The notes below the pieces were generated by a model that made no database searches, was not told the origin of the DNA, and was given only the letters and a program-made list of their open reading frames with translations. Shown one piece after another: positions 16,466 to 25,992 of a stretch of 64,000 nucleotides of DNA. A program made the position numbers and the translations under genes. Origin of the DNA: Janthinobacterium sp. PAMC25594 (GTDB lineage: Bacteria; Pseudomonadota; Gammaproteobacteria; Burkholderiales; Burkholderiaceae_D); NCBI RefSeq assembly GCF_019443505.1, contig NZ_CP080377.1:2666001-2730000 (forward strand). The letters run 5' to 3'. The first letter of the stretch is position 1, and each line of letters opens with the position of its first letter.

Positions 16466-18697
16466 TTAGAAGTTGCCCTTGAATTGCACACCAAATTGAC
16501 GTGGCTCATTGATGAAGCCCGTGCGGTTGTTGAAGTCGATGGCACCCGTGATGCGGCGGGTATCGGTGATGTTGCGGCCAAAAGCGGCCACTTCATACTT
16601 GCCGGCATCCCAAGTGTAGCCTACGCGCAAGCCGCCTTCCAGCAACGATTTGCCCGTGTATTCGGCCGCTTCGTACAGGAAGAAGTTAATCTTGCTGCGG
16701 TATGCCCAGTCCGTGAACAGGAACAATTCGCCGTTTTCCAGCGGGATCGAATAGCGGCCGGTGGCCGTGACGATCCATTTTGGCGCCTGTGGCAGCGGAT
16801 TGCCGTTGATAACGACGTTGCCGGCGGCATTGATCGGATCAAGAATGGTGCAGGAAGCAAAACCGCATTTGCTGACGGCCAGGCCAGGGTCATTGATCTG
16901 AGTGAAGTTGTAGCTGCCACCCAGGGACATTTTCAGGCTAGGCGTCACGAAGCCTTCCAGGTCCAGCTCAACGCCACGGCCGCTGGTCTTGGCTGCATTG
17001 ATCAGGCGGTTGACGTTCGAGCTGCCGCCGACCACGGTCAGTTGCTGGTTCTTGATCTCATAGTCGTAAATGCTGAAGGCGACGCGGGCGCGGCGGTTGA
17101 ACAAGTCAGCCTTGATGCCGGCCTCGTAGGACAGGATGGTTTCCGCATCAGCGATGGTGACAGGCACCTTGTCGCCAGCTGGCGCGATACTCGGCGCGCG
17201 GAAGCCGGTGGCGATGCGGGCGTAGAAGTTCACGTCCTTGTTGTATTTATAGGTGCCGCTCAAGTCCCAGTTGACCTTGCCCTTGCTGACATCGGCGCTG
17301 GTGGGGGAGATTTGCTTCACGCGGTCCGCTTCGACCGTGTTGAAATCCTTCTTGTCCTTGGTATAGCGCAAGCCGCCGCGCAACATGAAATCTTCGTTGA
17401 CGGCGTAGTTGACGGAACCGAAGGCGGCCCAGGCCTTGTTTTTCTGATGGCTGGCCACGTGCGAGGTCAGCGCGCCCGTGTCGCTGTTGAAGTTGTCGGT
17501 GAAACCGTTGGCATCTTCATCGAAGAAATACAGGCCCGACTGCCAGTTCAAAGGACCGGCGTTTTTCGATTCGACGCGGAATTCCTGGCTGTACTGGGTG
17601 ACGCCGCTGATGCCGCCAGCCGTTTCAACCTGGAATGGCAAATTATTCGGGGCGCCAGGCACGCCGCCGTCGATGTCGCCATGGCTCAGGTAATTGTTGA
17701 CCTTTTCATAGCCGGTGATCGAAAACAGCTTGACGCTGTCCAGGTCCCAGCTCAGGCGGGCGCTGGCGCCGCTGGTGCGCAGGCGCTGGAAGTTCTGGCC
17801 ATTGGTGTACGATTTTTGCGGGTCGAAACCATCGACCAGGTCATTCGTACCCTTCTTGATTGCATTGGCGAAGAACAGGCGCGCGCTGCCGGTCGTGGTG
17901 CGCTGATGCACATTAAACAGGGCGTTGAACGTGGTGTTCGGTGCGTACAGCAATTGCACGCGTTCGGCGTGTTCGTTGTAGCCGTCCAGCGCATCTTTCT
18001 TGCCCGTAAAGGTGTTGTCGACATAATTGTCGCGGTGCTGGCGCAGGGTCGAAAAACGCAAGGCCCATTCATTGCTCAGGGGGACGTTGACAGCGCCATC
18101 GAAGTTGCTGGTGTTATGCGTTGCAGTCGAGACGTTGTAATAACCTTCGACCTTCTCCAGCTTGGGCTTGGCCGATTCGAATTTCACCACGCCGGCCGGC
18201 GTGTTGCGGCCGAACAGGGTACCTTGCGGGCCGCGCAACACTTCCACGCCGGCCACGTCAAAAATCGGGAAACCCTTCAAAATGGGATTTTCTTGCACGA
18301 CATCGTCGTAGATCAGGGAAACAGGTTGCGATGCAAACGTATTGAAGTCCGTATTGCCGTAGCCGCGGATGTAGAAGCGGGGGAAGGTGCGGCCATTCGA
18401 CGATTCCACGTTCAGGCTAGGCACTTTGCCGGCCAGCACGCGAATGTCTTGTCCGCCGGATACCAGCACGTCGAGCTTCTCGTCGCGCAGCAGCGACACG
18501 GAGACGGGTACGTCGCGGATATTTTCCTTGCGGCGCTGCGCCGTCACGGTCACGGTTTCCAGCTGGCTGGCGGCAGGGGTCGTATCAGCAGCGACTTCAT
18601 CAGCATACGCCGAGCCGATAGGCAAGGCAGCGGACAGTGCCAGCATGGCGGCGCTTTTGGCGCACAAACGCTGGTGCATCTTGGACATCTTGATCAT
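16466..18697 (-). CDS. TonB-dependent outer membrane receptor
   Basis: A 743-aa TonB-dependent receptor that would import a substrate across the outer membrane using TonB/ExbBD energy. ATG 18697 gives a signal peptide (MLALSAALPIGSAYA before DEVA), then the plug domain with VTVTAQRRKENIRDVPVSV, FYIRGYGNTDFN and VEVLRGPQGTLFGRNTPAG, and a beta-barrel ending in VQFKGNF with the terminal Phe. The open frame extends to 18790 but the added residues precede the signal peptide. The plug style resembles receptors for carbohydrates or other organic substrates rather than siderophores; the substrate is unknown. No Fur box was seen upstream, but a GAATATT N9 AATATTC inverted repeat lies at 18954-18976. 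Confidence 0.88.
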   Translation of the reverse strand: MIKMSKMHQRLCAKSAAMLALSAALPIGSAYADEVAADTTPAASQLETVTVTAQRRKENIRDVPVSVSLLRDEKLDVLVSGGQDIRVLAGKVPSLNVESSNGRTFPRFYIRGYGNTDFNTFASQPVSLIYDDVVQENPILKGFPIFDVAGVEVLRGPQGTLFGRNTPAGVVKFESAKPKLEKVEGYYNVSTATHNTSNFDGAVNVPLSNEWALRFSTLRQHRDNYVDNTFTGKKDALDGYNEHAERVQLLYAPNTTFNALFNVHQRTTTGSARLFFANAIKKGTNDLVDGFDPQKSYTNGQNFQRLRTSGASARLSWDLDSVKLFSITGYEKVNNYLSHGDIDGGVPGAPNNLPFQVETAGGISGVTQYSQEFRVESKNAGPLNWQSGLYFFDEDANGFTDNFNSDTGALTSHVASHQKNKAWAAFGSVNYAVNEDFMLRGGLRYTKDKKDFNTVEADRVKQISPTSADVSKGKVNWDLSGTYKYNKDVNFYARIATGFRAPSIAPAGDKVPVTIADAETILSYEAGIKADLFNRRARVAFSIYDYEIKNQQLTVVGGSSNVNRLINAAKTSGRGVELDLEGFVTPSLKMSLGGSYNFTQINDPGLAVSKCGFASCTILDPINAAGNVVINGNPLPQAPKWIVTATGRYSIPLENGELFLFTDWAYRSKINFFLYEAAEYTGKSLLEGGLRVGYTWDAGKYEVAAFGRNITDTRRITGAIDFNNRTGFINEPRQFGVQFKGNF

Positions 18698-19228
18698 GTT
18701 GTTTCCCAGAAGTTTAAAAAAGAATTGCGAAATCTGTCTTCCAACCTGTCTCCGGCTTATGTACGGCGCTGGCGTTCTCTGCACTGTCATGGTGCAGCAG
18801 CGCGAGCGGATGTTTCTCCACTCCTGGCGTCACTGGCTCTGCCCTGGCTGTCCTCCAAGCTGACAGCGGTGGCGGCCGCATCTCTGGGATGTCTGATGCA
18901 CACCAACTTTTGAGTAAGGCGCCAATTTAATTCAAGCGCCTTGTGCGCTGCAAGAATATTGTTATGTAAAATATTCATTCATCAACATAAAGGGCTGACT
19001 AGTGGTTATTCAGCCACAACAGTGCCCTTGCCTGGCTGTTTCACCCGATGATTTGCCGCAGGGCGCGCCTTTTTCTCGTGGCCTGCAGAAAGCAGAATTG
19101 GCATCCTGCAAGACAGCCCAGAGAGTAAAAATAGTTGTAATATCGCCAGAATTGAGTTGCAAGGCCGCCCCATTCCAGTGTGGCGGCGGCCCCTGCCCTC
19201 CCCCCTTGCACCATCGTCGATCGCCTCC
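18698..19228. other. Intergenic region between divergent TonB receptor and sensor kinase genes
   Basis: 531 bases with no convincing gene; the open frames crossing it are extensions of the flanking genes. It must hold both divergent promoters. The one clear element is an inverted repeat GAATATT N9 AATATTC at 18954-18976 in an AT-rich patch, a candidate operator or promoter region for the receptor. No clean -35/-10 pair for the kinase was identified. Confidence 0.4.
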
Positions 19229-21904
19229 ATGCCAGAACCGAGCCAGAACCGCAACGCCGCCCCGTCCTCCATCGCTGCCGCCCAGGCCGCCCATTTACTG
19301 CTGGGCGCCCATTGCGACATCGTCTGGAGCACGAAAACCTTCGGCCAGTTCGATGCCGACCAGCCCTCGTGGCGCGCCTTCACGGGCCAGACCGAAGCCG
19401 AACTGCTGGGCCGCGGCTGGCTCAATGCCCTGCATCCGGACGACCGCAACAGGCCTTACGTCATGCCGTCACATCTGACGAGCGTGTTCGAAGCGGAATA
19501 CCGGCTGCGCCACGTCAGCGGCACCTACCGCAATATGCTCGTGCGCATGCTGCCCGTGCTGGCGCCCGACGGCGGCATCGTTGAATGGCTGGGTTCGCAT
19601 TGCGACGTGACACAGCAACGGCAGACGGAACAGCGCTTGCGCCTGGCCATGCAGGGCGGCCGCATGGGCACCTGGGAGATCGACCTGGGCAGCGGCAGCA
19701 TGGCCTGCTCCGACGCGTTCAAGGCCAATCTGGGCCTGCCGCCTGCCAGCCACATCGACTACGCGCAGCTGACGGGCGCCATGCTCGACGGCGAGCTGCA
19801 GCACTGGCAAACGGTGGTGCACGCAGCCATCGCCAGCGCCAGCGATTTCGAGATCGACATCCGCGTGCGCTGGCCCGATGGCGCGCTACACTGGGCACAC
19901 ATGCGCGGCACCTGCACCAGCGACGGCGCCGGTAACGTGATCGCCCTGTCCGGCATCTCGCTCGATTTGACGGCCAGCAAGCAAAACGAGGAAACCCTGC
20001 GCCTGACCCTGGAGGCCGGTGAAGTGGCCACCTGGAACTGGGACATCGTGGCCGACCGGGTCACGGCCGACAGCAATATGGCGCGCTTGTTCCACGTCAA
20101 TGCCGATGCGCCCACGGCGGCGCCGCTGGCGCGCTACCTGGACCTCATCCATCCCGAGGACCGCGAGCAAGTCAGCGCGCAGATAAGCCAGGCGGTACTC
20201 GCGCACACGCCATTCGAGGCCAGCTACCGCATCGGTTCCGGCGATGGCCAGTACCGCTCGGTCATCGCGCGGGGCCGCGCGGAATACGCGCCCGATGGCA
20301 CGCCCTTGCAATTTCCCGGCGTCCTGCTCGACGTCACGCGCCAGAAACAGGTGGAAGATGCGCTACGGCGCAGCGAGGAACGCTACCGCACCCTGATCGA
20401 GCTGATGGACCAGGGCTTTTGCGTCATTGAAATGCTGTACGACGAGCAAGGCCGCCCCGTGGACTTCCGCTACCTGGAAGGCAACGCCGCCTTCGTCAAG
20501 CAGTCGGGTCTGGACAATGCCATCGGCAAAACCATCCGCAGCTTCGTGCCCGACCACGACCAGCACTGGTTCGACCTGTACGACCAGGTCCTCAAAACCG
20601 GTGCGCCGGTGCGCTATGAAAACGAAGCCGTCGCCATGGAGCGCTGGTTCGAAGTTTTCGCCGCGCGCCTGGGCGGCCCCGGCAGCCGCCTGCTGACGAT
20701 ACTGTTCAGCGACATCAGCGAGCGCAAGCGCTCGGAGCAGCAATTGCGCCAGCTGGCCGACAACCTGTCCGAGATGGACCGGCGCAAGACGGAATTCCTG
20801 GCCACCCTGGCGCACGAATTGCGCAACCCGCTCGCGCCCATCCGCAACGGCTTGCAGATCATGCACCTGGCCGCCGACAAGCCCGCCACCGTGGCAAGAG
20901 TGCGCGACGTGATGGAGCGGCAAGTCAATCAGATGGTGCACCTGGTCAATGATTTGCTGGACGTGGCCCGCATCACGCGGGGCCAGATCGAACTCAAGCT
21001 GGAACGCGCGGACTTGAAAACCATCATCGCCAGCGCCGTGGAAACGAGCATGCCGCTGATCGAAGCGGGCCGCCACCAGTTCCAGATGCAACTCGCTGAA
21101 GACCCGCTGCCGCTCGAGGCCGACCCCACGCGGCTGGCGCAAGTGCTGGGCAATTTGCTCAACAATGCCGCCAAGTACACGCCTGCGGGCGGCCATATCA
21201 GCTTGCGCGCGGTACGCGATGGCAACGAGGCCTTGATCGAGGTCAGGGACAGCGGCGTAGGCATCCCCGTCGAGTCGATCGCCACCGTCTTCGACATGTT
21301 TACCCAGGTGGGACAGAACATGGGCCGGGCTCAGGGCGGACTGGGCATCGGCCTGTCGCTGGTGCTGCGCCTGGTCGAGCTGCATGGCGGCAGCGCCACG
21401 GCGGCCAGTCCCGGCGCCGGCCTGGGCAGCACGTTCAGCGTGCGCCTGCCCCTGCTGGCAACGGAGCCTGCCGCTCCTGCCGTCCCGACCGTGCCGGCCA
21501 GCGCCGCCAGCGGCCCCCGCTTCCGCGTGCTGGTGGTCGACGACAACGTCGATGCGGCCGATACCCTCGCCGCCGTGCTCGACATGATGGGCCATGCCAC
21601 GCAAGTGGCCCACGATGGCGCGCAGGCGCTGGCCGTGGTATCGCAATTCTTGCCAGACGTTATCTTCCTCGACATCGGCTTGCCCGGCATGAACGGCTAC
21701 GAAGTGGCGCGCGTGCTGCGCCGGATACCGGCCGGCGCCAACGTCGTGCTCGTCGCATTGACGGGCTGGGGCGCAGAAAACGACCGCAGCCAGTCGAGCG
21801 CGGCCGGCTTCGACCACCATCTGACCAAACCGGCCAACCTGCTCGCCATCGGCGAACTGCTGGCCACCCTTTCCACTCCGAAAATACCGACAGACCATGA
21901 CTGA
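19229..21904 (+). CDS. Hybrid sensor histidine kinase with several PAS domains and a receiver domain
   Basis: 891 aa from ATG 19229; the frame can be extended to a TTG at 19157, but the added residues look unconserved. About four PAS/PAC-like modules fill residues 10-500 (HPDDRNRPYV, GSHCDVTQQRQ, LSGISLDLTASKQ, FPGVLLDVTRQKQ, LFSDISERKRSE mark their ends). The H box is LAHELRNPLAP with phospho-acceptor His529, then HATPase_c with NLLNNAAKYTP, DSGVGIP and GGLGIGLSL, and a C-terminal receiver with VVDDN and LDIGLPG (Asp815). No transmembrane segments, so it is probably a cytoplasmic sensor, perhaps for redox or small ligands via PAS. Its stop overlaps the beta-lactamase start by 8 bases. Confidence 0.9.
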   Translation: MPEPSQNRNAAPSSIAAAQAAHLLLGAHCDIVWSTKTFGQFDADQPSWRAFTGQTEAELLGRGWLNALHPDDRNRPYVMPSHLTSVFEAEYRLRHVSGTYRNMLVRMLPVLAPDGGIVEWLGSHCDVTQQRQTEQRLRLAMQGGRMGTWEIDLGSGSMACSDAFKANLGLPPASHIDYAQLTGAMLDGELQHWQTVVHAAIASASDFEIDIRVRWPDGALHWAHMRGTCTSDGAGNVIALSGISLDLTASKQNEETLRLTLEAGEVATWNWDIVADRVTADSNMARLFHVNADAPTAAPLARYLDLIHPEDREQVSAQISQAVLAHTPFEASYRIGSGDGQYRSVIARGRAEYAPDGTPLQFPGVLLDVTRQKQVEDALRRSEERYRTLIELMDQGFCVIEMLYDEQGRPVDFRYLEGNAAFVKQSGLDNAIGKTIRSFVPDHDQHWFDLYDQVLKTGAPVRYENEAVAMERWFEVFAARLGGPGSRLLTILFSDISERKRSEQQLRQLADNLSEMDRRKTEFLATLAHELRNPLAPIRNGLQIMHLAADKPATVARVRDVMERQVNQMVHLVNDLLDVARITRGQIELKLERADLKTIIASAVETSMPLIEAGRHQFQMQLAEDPLPLEADPTRLAQVLGNLLNNAAKYTPAGGHISLRAVRDGNEALIEVRDSGVGIPVESIATVFDMFTQVGQNMGRAQGGLGIGLSLVLRLVELHGGSATAASPGAGLGSTFSVRLPLLATEPAAPAVPTVPASAASGPRFRVLVVDDNVDAADTLAAVLDMMGHATQVAHDGAQALAVVSQFLPDVIFLDIGLPGMNGYEVARVLRRIPAGANVVLVALTGWGAENDRSQSSAAGFDHHLTKPANLLAIGELLATLSTPKIPTDHD

Positions 21905-22790
21905 CTCCCCGAACCACGTCCGCCGCCACCTTCTGCTGGCCAGCGGCGCTGTCCTGCTGTGCCCAACGCCGCTGCTGTTTGCCGCGCCCGCCACCGGCAT
22001 CGCCGCCGCCCAGACGCAACTGGCCGCGCTGGAACAGGCTGCCGGCGGACGCCTCGGCGTTGCCGCCTGGCGCCACGGCAGCGAGCTGCGCGTTGCCTAC
22101 CGCGCCGACGAACGCTTTCCCCTGGCCAGCACTTTCAAGGCCATGCTGGCGGGCGCCGTACTGGCCCGCAGCGCCAGCCAGCCGGGCTTGCTGGCGCAGC
22201 ACGTGCGTTACGAGAAAAAAGAACTGGTCACGTATTCACCGATCACGGAAAAGCATCTGGCCGGCGGCATGAGCGTGGCGGACCTGTGCGCCGCCACCTT
22301 GCAGTACAGCGACAATAGCGCGGCCAATTTCTTGATGACAATATTAGGCGGGCCGCAAGCCGTGACGGCGTTTGCGCGCAGCATCGGCAATACGGTATTC
22401 CAGCTGGAACGCTGGGAAACGGAACTCAATAGCGCCATTCCCGGCGAAGTGCGCGACACGGCCAGCCCCGCGTCGATGGCGCACAGCTTGCAGCAATTGT
22501 TATTGGGAAATAGCTTGCCGGCGCCGCAGCGCCAGCAACTGGACGCCTGGATGCGCGGCAACACGACGGGCGACAAGCGCATCCGCGCCGGCGTGCCCGA
22601 CGGCTGGCAGGTGGCAGACAAGACGGGCTCGGGCGCGTATGGCAGCGTCAACGATATCGGCGTGGCCTACCCGCCCAGCGGCGCACCGCTGGTGATCGCC
22701 GTGTACTACACGCGCGAACAGAAAAACGCGGACACCAACCAGGACATCATCACGGCCGCCACGCGCATCGTGACGGCCGCATTGGCGTAA
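21897..22790 (+). CDS. Class A beta-lactamase
   Basis: A 297-aa serine beta-lactamase that hydrolyses beta-lactam antibiotics in the periplasm. All class A elements are present: STFK with Ser78/Lys81, SDN at 138-140, the omega-loop ETELN with Glu174 (general base), and KTG at 242-244 followed by SGAYG. The N-terminus NHVRRHLLLASGAVLL has two arginines before a hydrophobic stretch and could be a Tat-type signal; cleavage would be near FAAPATG. The start lies within the end of the hybrid kinase gene (ATGACTGA), so the two are co-translated. No ampR-like regulator is adjacent. Spectrum cannot be told from sequence by eye. Confidence 0.92.
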   Translation: MTDSPNHVRRHLLLASGAVLLCPTPLLFAAPATGIAAAQTQLAALEQAAGGRLGVAAWRHGSELRVAYRADERFPLASTFKAMLAGAVLARSASQPGLLAQHVRYEKKELVTYSPITEKHLAGGMSVADLCAATLQYSDNSAANFLMTILGGPQAVTAFARSIGNTVFQLERWETELNSAIPGEVRDTASPASMAHSLQQLLLGNSLPAPQRQQLDAWMRGNTTGDKRIRAGVPDGWQVADKTGSGAYGSVNDIGVAYPPSGAPLVIAVYYTREQKNADTNQDIITAATRIVTAALA

Positions 22791-23225
22791 TTACTTCGGT
22801 AACGCGGCCATGAAGCCGGCATACGTGGACCAGGCGGGATCGGCCGCGCTGCGGATTTCAATCGGGAACTTTGGACGCGGCGCCAGCGCCGTGTTCAGGC
22901 GATTGAAAAACTCTTCGCCCGACTGCGTGTAATAAATCCATTCGCGCAGGTTTTCACCCGTCGACACCAGCGCCAGCGTGGCGAAGCCGCCTTCTTCCAC
23001 CACGGGCGCCAGCGCCGCTTCCAGCTCTTCCATGTGCTCGCGCTCGTTCGGCGCGGGCATGCCTGTTTCATCTTCATAACGCCAGGCGATGATGATGCGA
23101 TCCGGCTGCGACGACAGGTCCCAGTCGTCATGGAAGGCGTCGACATAGCGGTAAATGATGGCCATCTCGTCGCTATGCGTGACGATGGTGCCCCAGCTGC
23201 GGGCGGAAGTGGAATTCTGGTTCAT
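22791..23225 (-). CDS. DUF695 domain protein
   Basis: 144 aa from ATG 23225 (MNQNSTSARSWG), cytoplasmic. Features match DUF695: IIAWRYEDETGMPAPNE, HMEELEAALAPVVEEGG, LVSTGENLREWIYYT and ending DPAWSTYAGF. The family is of unknown function, found as small stand-alone proteins. It lies convergent to the beta-lactamase gene, whose stop it touches, and 39 bases downstream of the secreted protein gene on the same strand. Confidence 0.7.
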   Translation of the reverse strand: MNQNSTSARSWGTIVTHSDEMAIIYRYVDAFHDDWDLSSQPDRIIIAWRYEDETGMPAPNEREHMEELEAALAPVVEEGGFATLALVSTGENLREWIYYTQSGEEFFNRLNTALAPRPKFPIEIRSAADPAWSTYAGFMAALPK

Positions 23226-23264
23226 GGTTGCAACAGTCAAAAAAATAAATCGAGGGTGCGCAGC

Positions 23265-23927
23265 TTACAGCACTGGCGGGCAAGTCACATTCCAGGCGTC
23301 ATACTGGGCGCCGCTCTTGCGCAGCCAGACGCGGGCGTAGCTGTCGCGGTCGCTCTTGAACACGAGCGCATAGCGCTCTTCGGCGCGCGGTGCGGCGGTG
23401 CCCACGTCGACGGCCGCCAGCGTAAACTTCAGCGCCCGCAATGGGGCGCAGGCCGTATTTCCCGCCATTAATAATCGTGCCCGCTCCAGCAGCGGCTTCT
23501 GGTACAGCAACACGCCTTCCAGTTCCACATCGGGTATCCGTTGCAGCATGCGCACGGGTTCGGCCACCGCGCGGCAAGTGCCACGGTCGAGCCAAGCGTA
23601 ATACTCCATGCCCGCCTCCTGCCAGCGCGCCTGCTTGCCCTCGCCATGCTGCACGAACTTGGTGCGCTGCGTACGGCACAGCGCGCCATGACCGCGATAC
23701 GGCGACGTTTCCACGCTGCCCACCACTTCGCTGCCACGGCCGCCCACCACGGGCACGCTCTCGAACACGGTGCGCGCAGCCGGCTCGCCCGGATATTGCT
23801 GCGCATAAAAATCCAGCAAGGACGCGCGCTGCTGCGCATCCACTGCCACCACCTCGGCGGCAGTGGCTGAGATGCGCACGGCCGATACGGTAAAGAGCGC
23901 TACAGAGCGCATGAAATATCCTGGCAT
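23265..23927 (-). CDS. Putative exported protein, candidate immunity protein for the Tle3 module
   Basis: 220 aa from ATG 23927, which has a GAAGGA ribosome site; ATG 23912 (MRSVALFTVSAV) is an alternative. The N-terminus looks like a signal peptide ending about ISATAAEV. The mature part holds four cysteines (GALCRTQ, RGTCRAV, NTACAPL, NVTCPP) and would fit a periplasmic disulphide-bonded protein. No family recognised. It lies on the same strand 85 bases after the PAAR gene that closes the vgrG-tle3-tla3 module. In Pseudomonas the periplasmic immunity gene tli3 sits in that module, and none is seen between the genes here; this protein is the best positional candidate. That role is inference. 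Confidence 0.55.
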   Translation of the reverse strand: MPGYFMRSVALFTVSAVRISATAAEVVAVDAQQRASLLDFYAQQYPGEPAARTVFESVPVVGGRGSEVVGSVETSPYRGHGALCRTQRTKFVQHGEGKQARWQEAGMEYYAWLDRGTCRAVAEPVRMLQRIPDVELEGVLLYQKPLLERARLLMAGNTACAPLRALKFTLAAVDVGTAAPRAEERYALVFKSDRDSYARVWLRKSGAQYDAWNVTCPPVL

Positions 23928-24012
23928 GGCATTCCTTCAATCGACGTTCAGGGGCGGGTATCGCCCAAGCGCAGATTATATAGTTACCAGGAAATACAGG
24001 GAGCGTACGGCG

Positions 24013-24279
24013 TCAGGCCGTGCGGAAGTTGACACCGCCAGCGAGCAGCTTGGCGCCGCAGGTGGTGGTATCGCCTTCAAACGCGATGGCAATGCCGTTG
24101 ATGCTATGCCGGGATGAGCCGCTGGCAATCTTGCAGCCCTGATGCCCCTTGATGGGGCAGCTGCACAAGTCCCCGACGCAGGCAACAACAATACCATTGA
24201 CCGTGAAGTGCGTGGCGGCACAACTGAGCACCTTGCCGCCATGCGACGTAGTGTCGCCCAAACGGATGACTTTGCGCAT
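24013..24279 (-). CDS. PAAR-domain spike protein
   Basis: 88-aa stand-alone PAAR protein that would sharpen the VgrG spike and carry effectors. Shows MRKVIRLGDTTSHGGKV, GDLCSCPIKGH and FEGDTTTCGAKL, the metal-binding His/Cys pattern of PAAR repeats. ATG 24279 has an excellent GGGGAGG ribosome site; longer versions of the frame run back into the neighbouring gene. It starts 13 bases after the Tla3 gene, as the fourth gene of the minus-strand T6SS module, and would pair with the VgrG at 28273-31068. Confidence 0.9.
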   Translation of the reverse strand: MRKVIRLGDTTSHGGKVLSCAATHFTVNGIVVACVGDLCSCPIKGHQGCKIASGSSRHSINGIAIAFEGDTTTCGAKLLAGGVNFRTA

Positions 24280-24292
24280 GCTGCCTCCCCTT

Positions 24293-25909
24293 CTACTTGC
24301 CCGCCGAGCTTTCCAGGATGGCTTCCACCGATGGCGCCGCATAGTTGGCCGGATCGACGGCCGGCGTGACGCGGCTACGGAAGATATCACCATTGGCGTC
24401 CTGCTGCCGGCGTTTGGCGTCCGATGGCGGCGTGATGAAGATGATGCTGGCCTCATTGCTGTCGCGTAAATTAATCGCCGCACTGGCGCCACCGTCGCGA
24501 TAGCTGCCCATCACGCCGATGGCCATCTGCATGAACCAGGTGGCTGCGCCCGTGTTGCCGAGGCGAAGATCAGTATTGATGAACTGCGCGCTCTTGCCGC
24601 TGTCGATTTCCGGTCCGCCTTGTGACGCATAGTCATGCAACAGGCTTTCCAACATCAGCAACTGTTCCGGCTGGTTCCCCATACCGGCCACGATACGCGC
24701 CGGCCCCTTGCCGCGCTCGGCTTCCGGCAAGGTCTGCAGCGCCTGCCGCCAGCCCGCGTTGAAAATATGCTGGCGCGCATCGCGCCGCGTGACGGGCTTG
24801 CCGTCCTCATCCGTGAACTTGACGAACACGGGCCGGTGCACGAAACCGAACGAGGGCAGGCGGTCAAATGTTTCCATCTGCTCCCGGTTCCACGGAATGG
24901 GAAACCACGGCGTCGGCTTCCAGTCACGCGGGGGACGATTTTCCCAGGGATTGAGCTTGTCGAACATATGCAAGCCGACACCACGGATATCGGGCCGCTG
25001 GGCGAAAGCGGCGGCAGCGGCGAGCCATTCGGCGACAGTGGGTTGACGCTCGCTGAAGGCTTCGGGTCGCTGCTGTTTCGCGCGTGAAGGAAGTGATTGA
25101 ATCAGTTCGTTGTACATGGCGCGGAGTTGCTCCCTAACGAATTTATTCGCAGGGTCATCCCATACAAATGGGCGCAACGGTTCTATTCGTTCGCGGCGTG
25201 CCAGGATGAATACCGCCGTGGCATCAGGCATATCCGGAATGAAATACCCGTTTACCAATTTTCTTGCAGTTCCTGGCTTCCGGTTGCCATCCCGCGTGCC
25301 AACGCTATCCTCGGAGTGCAAGGCGACGTAAGGTACGTCAGGATGCTTATCGAAAAAATCAAACACATCAATCAGCAATTGGTCGGGATGTTCATCCAGC
25401 TTCCAGGAAGCCACGGAAAATAGATGCAAGGGCATGCCCCCCGTACCAGCGCCAGCCACGAGTCCCGCCATCGGCTCTATCAAGCTCGGTTGTGCAGTCG
25501 GGTCAAGAATGGGCGTTCCAGCATAAAACGAAGGCAGGTTCCAATACATCGGAGTGAAATTGATGCCATTTTCCAGCGCATCGTAGGCTCTGCTACCACC
25601 GTCGCCATCCTTGTCATTACCCGTCCAGGGATACTTCTTGGGATCTTGTTCGCGTATGCTCGTGTAAGGACTTCCTTTTTGCAAGGCTCCCCACAATTTA
25701 CCCTGCCGATACTTGTCCAGCGTCACACCCAATCCGATCACTTCCAGCACATACTCTTGCCGTGGCTCCACCGGTTTCCTTGGCTGTTTTTCCTGAACCT
25801 GTAATGCAATTTCACGCGCCTGGCTCTTCGACAAAGCACCTAGCCATAACAAGCCAAAAAATAAAATTACAATAACTATTGATATTCCCAACCAACGAAG
25901 CGTCATCAT
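24293..25909 (-). CDS. tla3: Type VI lipase adaptor Tla3 (DUF2875)
   Basis: 538-aa protein with an N-terminal membrane anchor (LRWLGISIVIVILFFGLLWL) and the DUF2875 body: EYVLEVIGLGVTLDKYRQG, PFVWDDPANKFVREQ, FVHRPVFVKF and GWRQALQTLPEAERGKG. In Pseudomonas aeruginosa Tla3 (PA0259) is needed to load the phospholipase Tle3 onto VgrG2b. The same gene neighbours occur here: tle3 lies 83 bases upstream and vgrG before it. ATG 25909 has an AAAGGT ribosome site; a GTG at 25918 is the alternative. Strong assignment from family and context together. Confidence 0.85.
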   Translation of the reverse strand: MMTLRWLGISIVIVILFFGLLWLGALSKSQAREIALQVQEKQPRKPVEPRQEYVLEVIGLGVTLDKYRQGKLWGALQKGSPYTSIREQDPKKYPWTGNDKDGDGGSRAYDALENGINFTPMYWNLPSFYAGTPILDPTAQPSLIEPMAGLVAGAGTGGMPLHLFSVASWKLDEHPDQLLIDVFDFFDKHPDVPYVALHSEDSVGTRDGNRKPGTARKLVNGYFIPDMPDATAVFILARRERIEPLRPFVWDDPANKFVREQLRAMYNELIQSLPSRAKQQRPEAFSERQPTVAEWLAAAAAFAQRPDIRGVGLHMFDKLNPWENRPPRDWKPTPWFPIPWNREQMETFDRLPSFGFVHRPVFVKFTDEDGKPVTRRDARQHIFNAGWRQALQTLPEAERGKGPARIVAGMGNQPEQLLMLESLLHDYASQGGPEIDSGKSAQFINTDLRLGNTGAATWFMQMAIGVMGSYRDGGASAAINLRDSNEASIIFITPPSDAKRRQQDANGDIFRSRVTPAVDPANYAAPSVEAILESSAGK

Positions 25910-25992
25910 AGCTTTCACCTTTTTGGTCCACTATTCAAGAGAAAAGATCATGGGTCCAAACAAGTTTTTTCGACGAGTCCTAGACCATCCAA

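Noticed and set aside
16484..18913. 809-codon plus-strand frame opposite the TonB receptor
   Set aside because: Low-complexity Val/Ala/Gly/Arg-rich product with no domains; the minus frame is a complete receptor with signal peptide, plug and terminal Phe.
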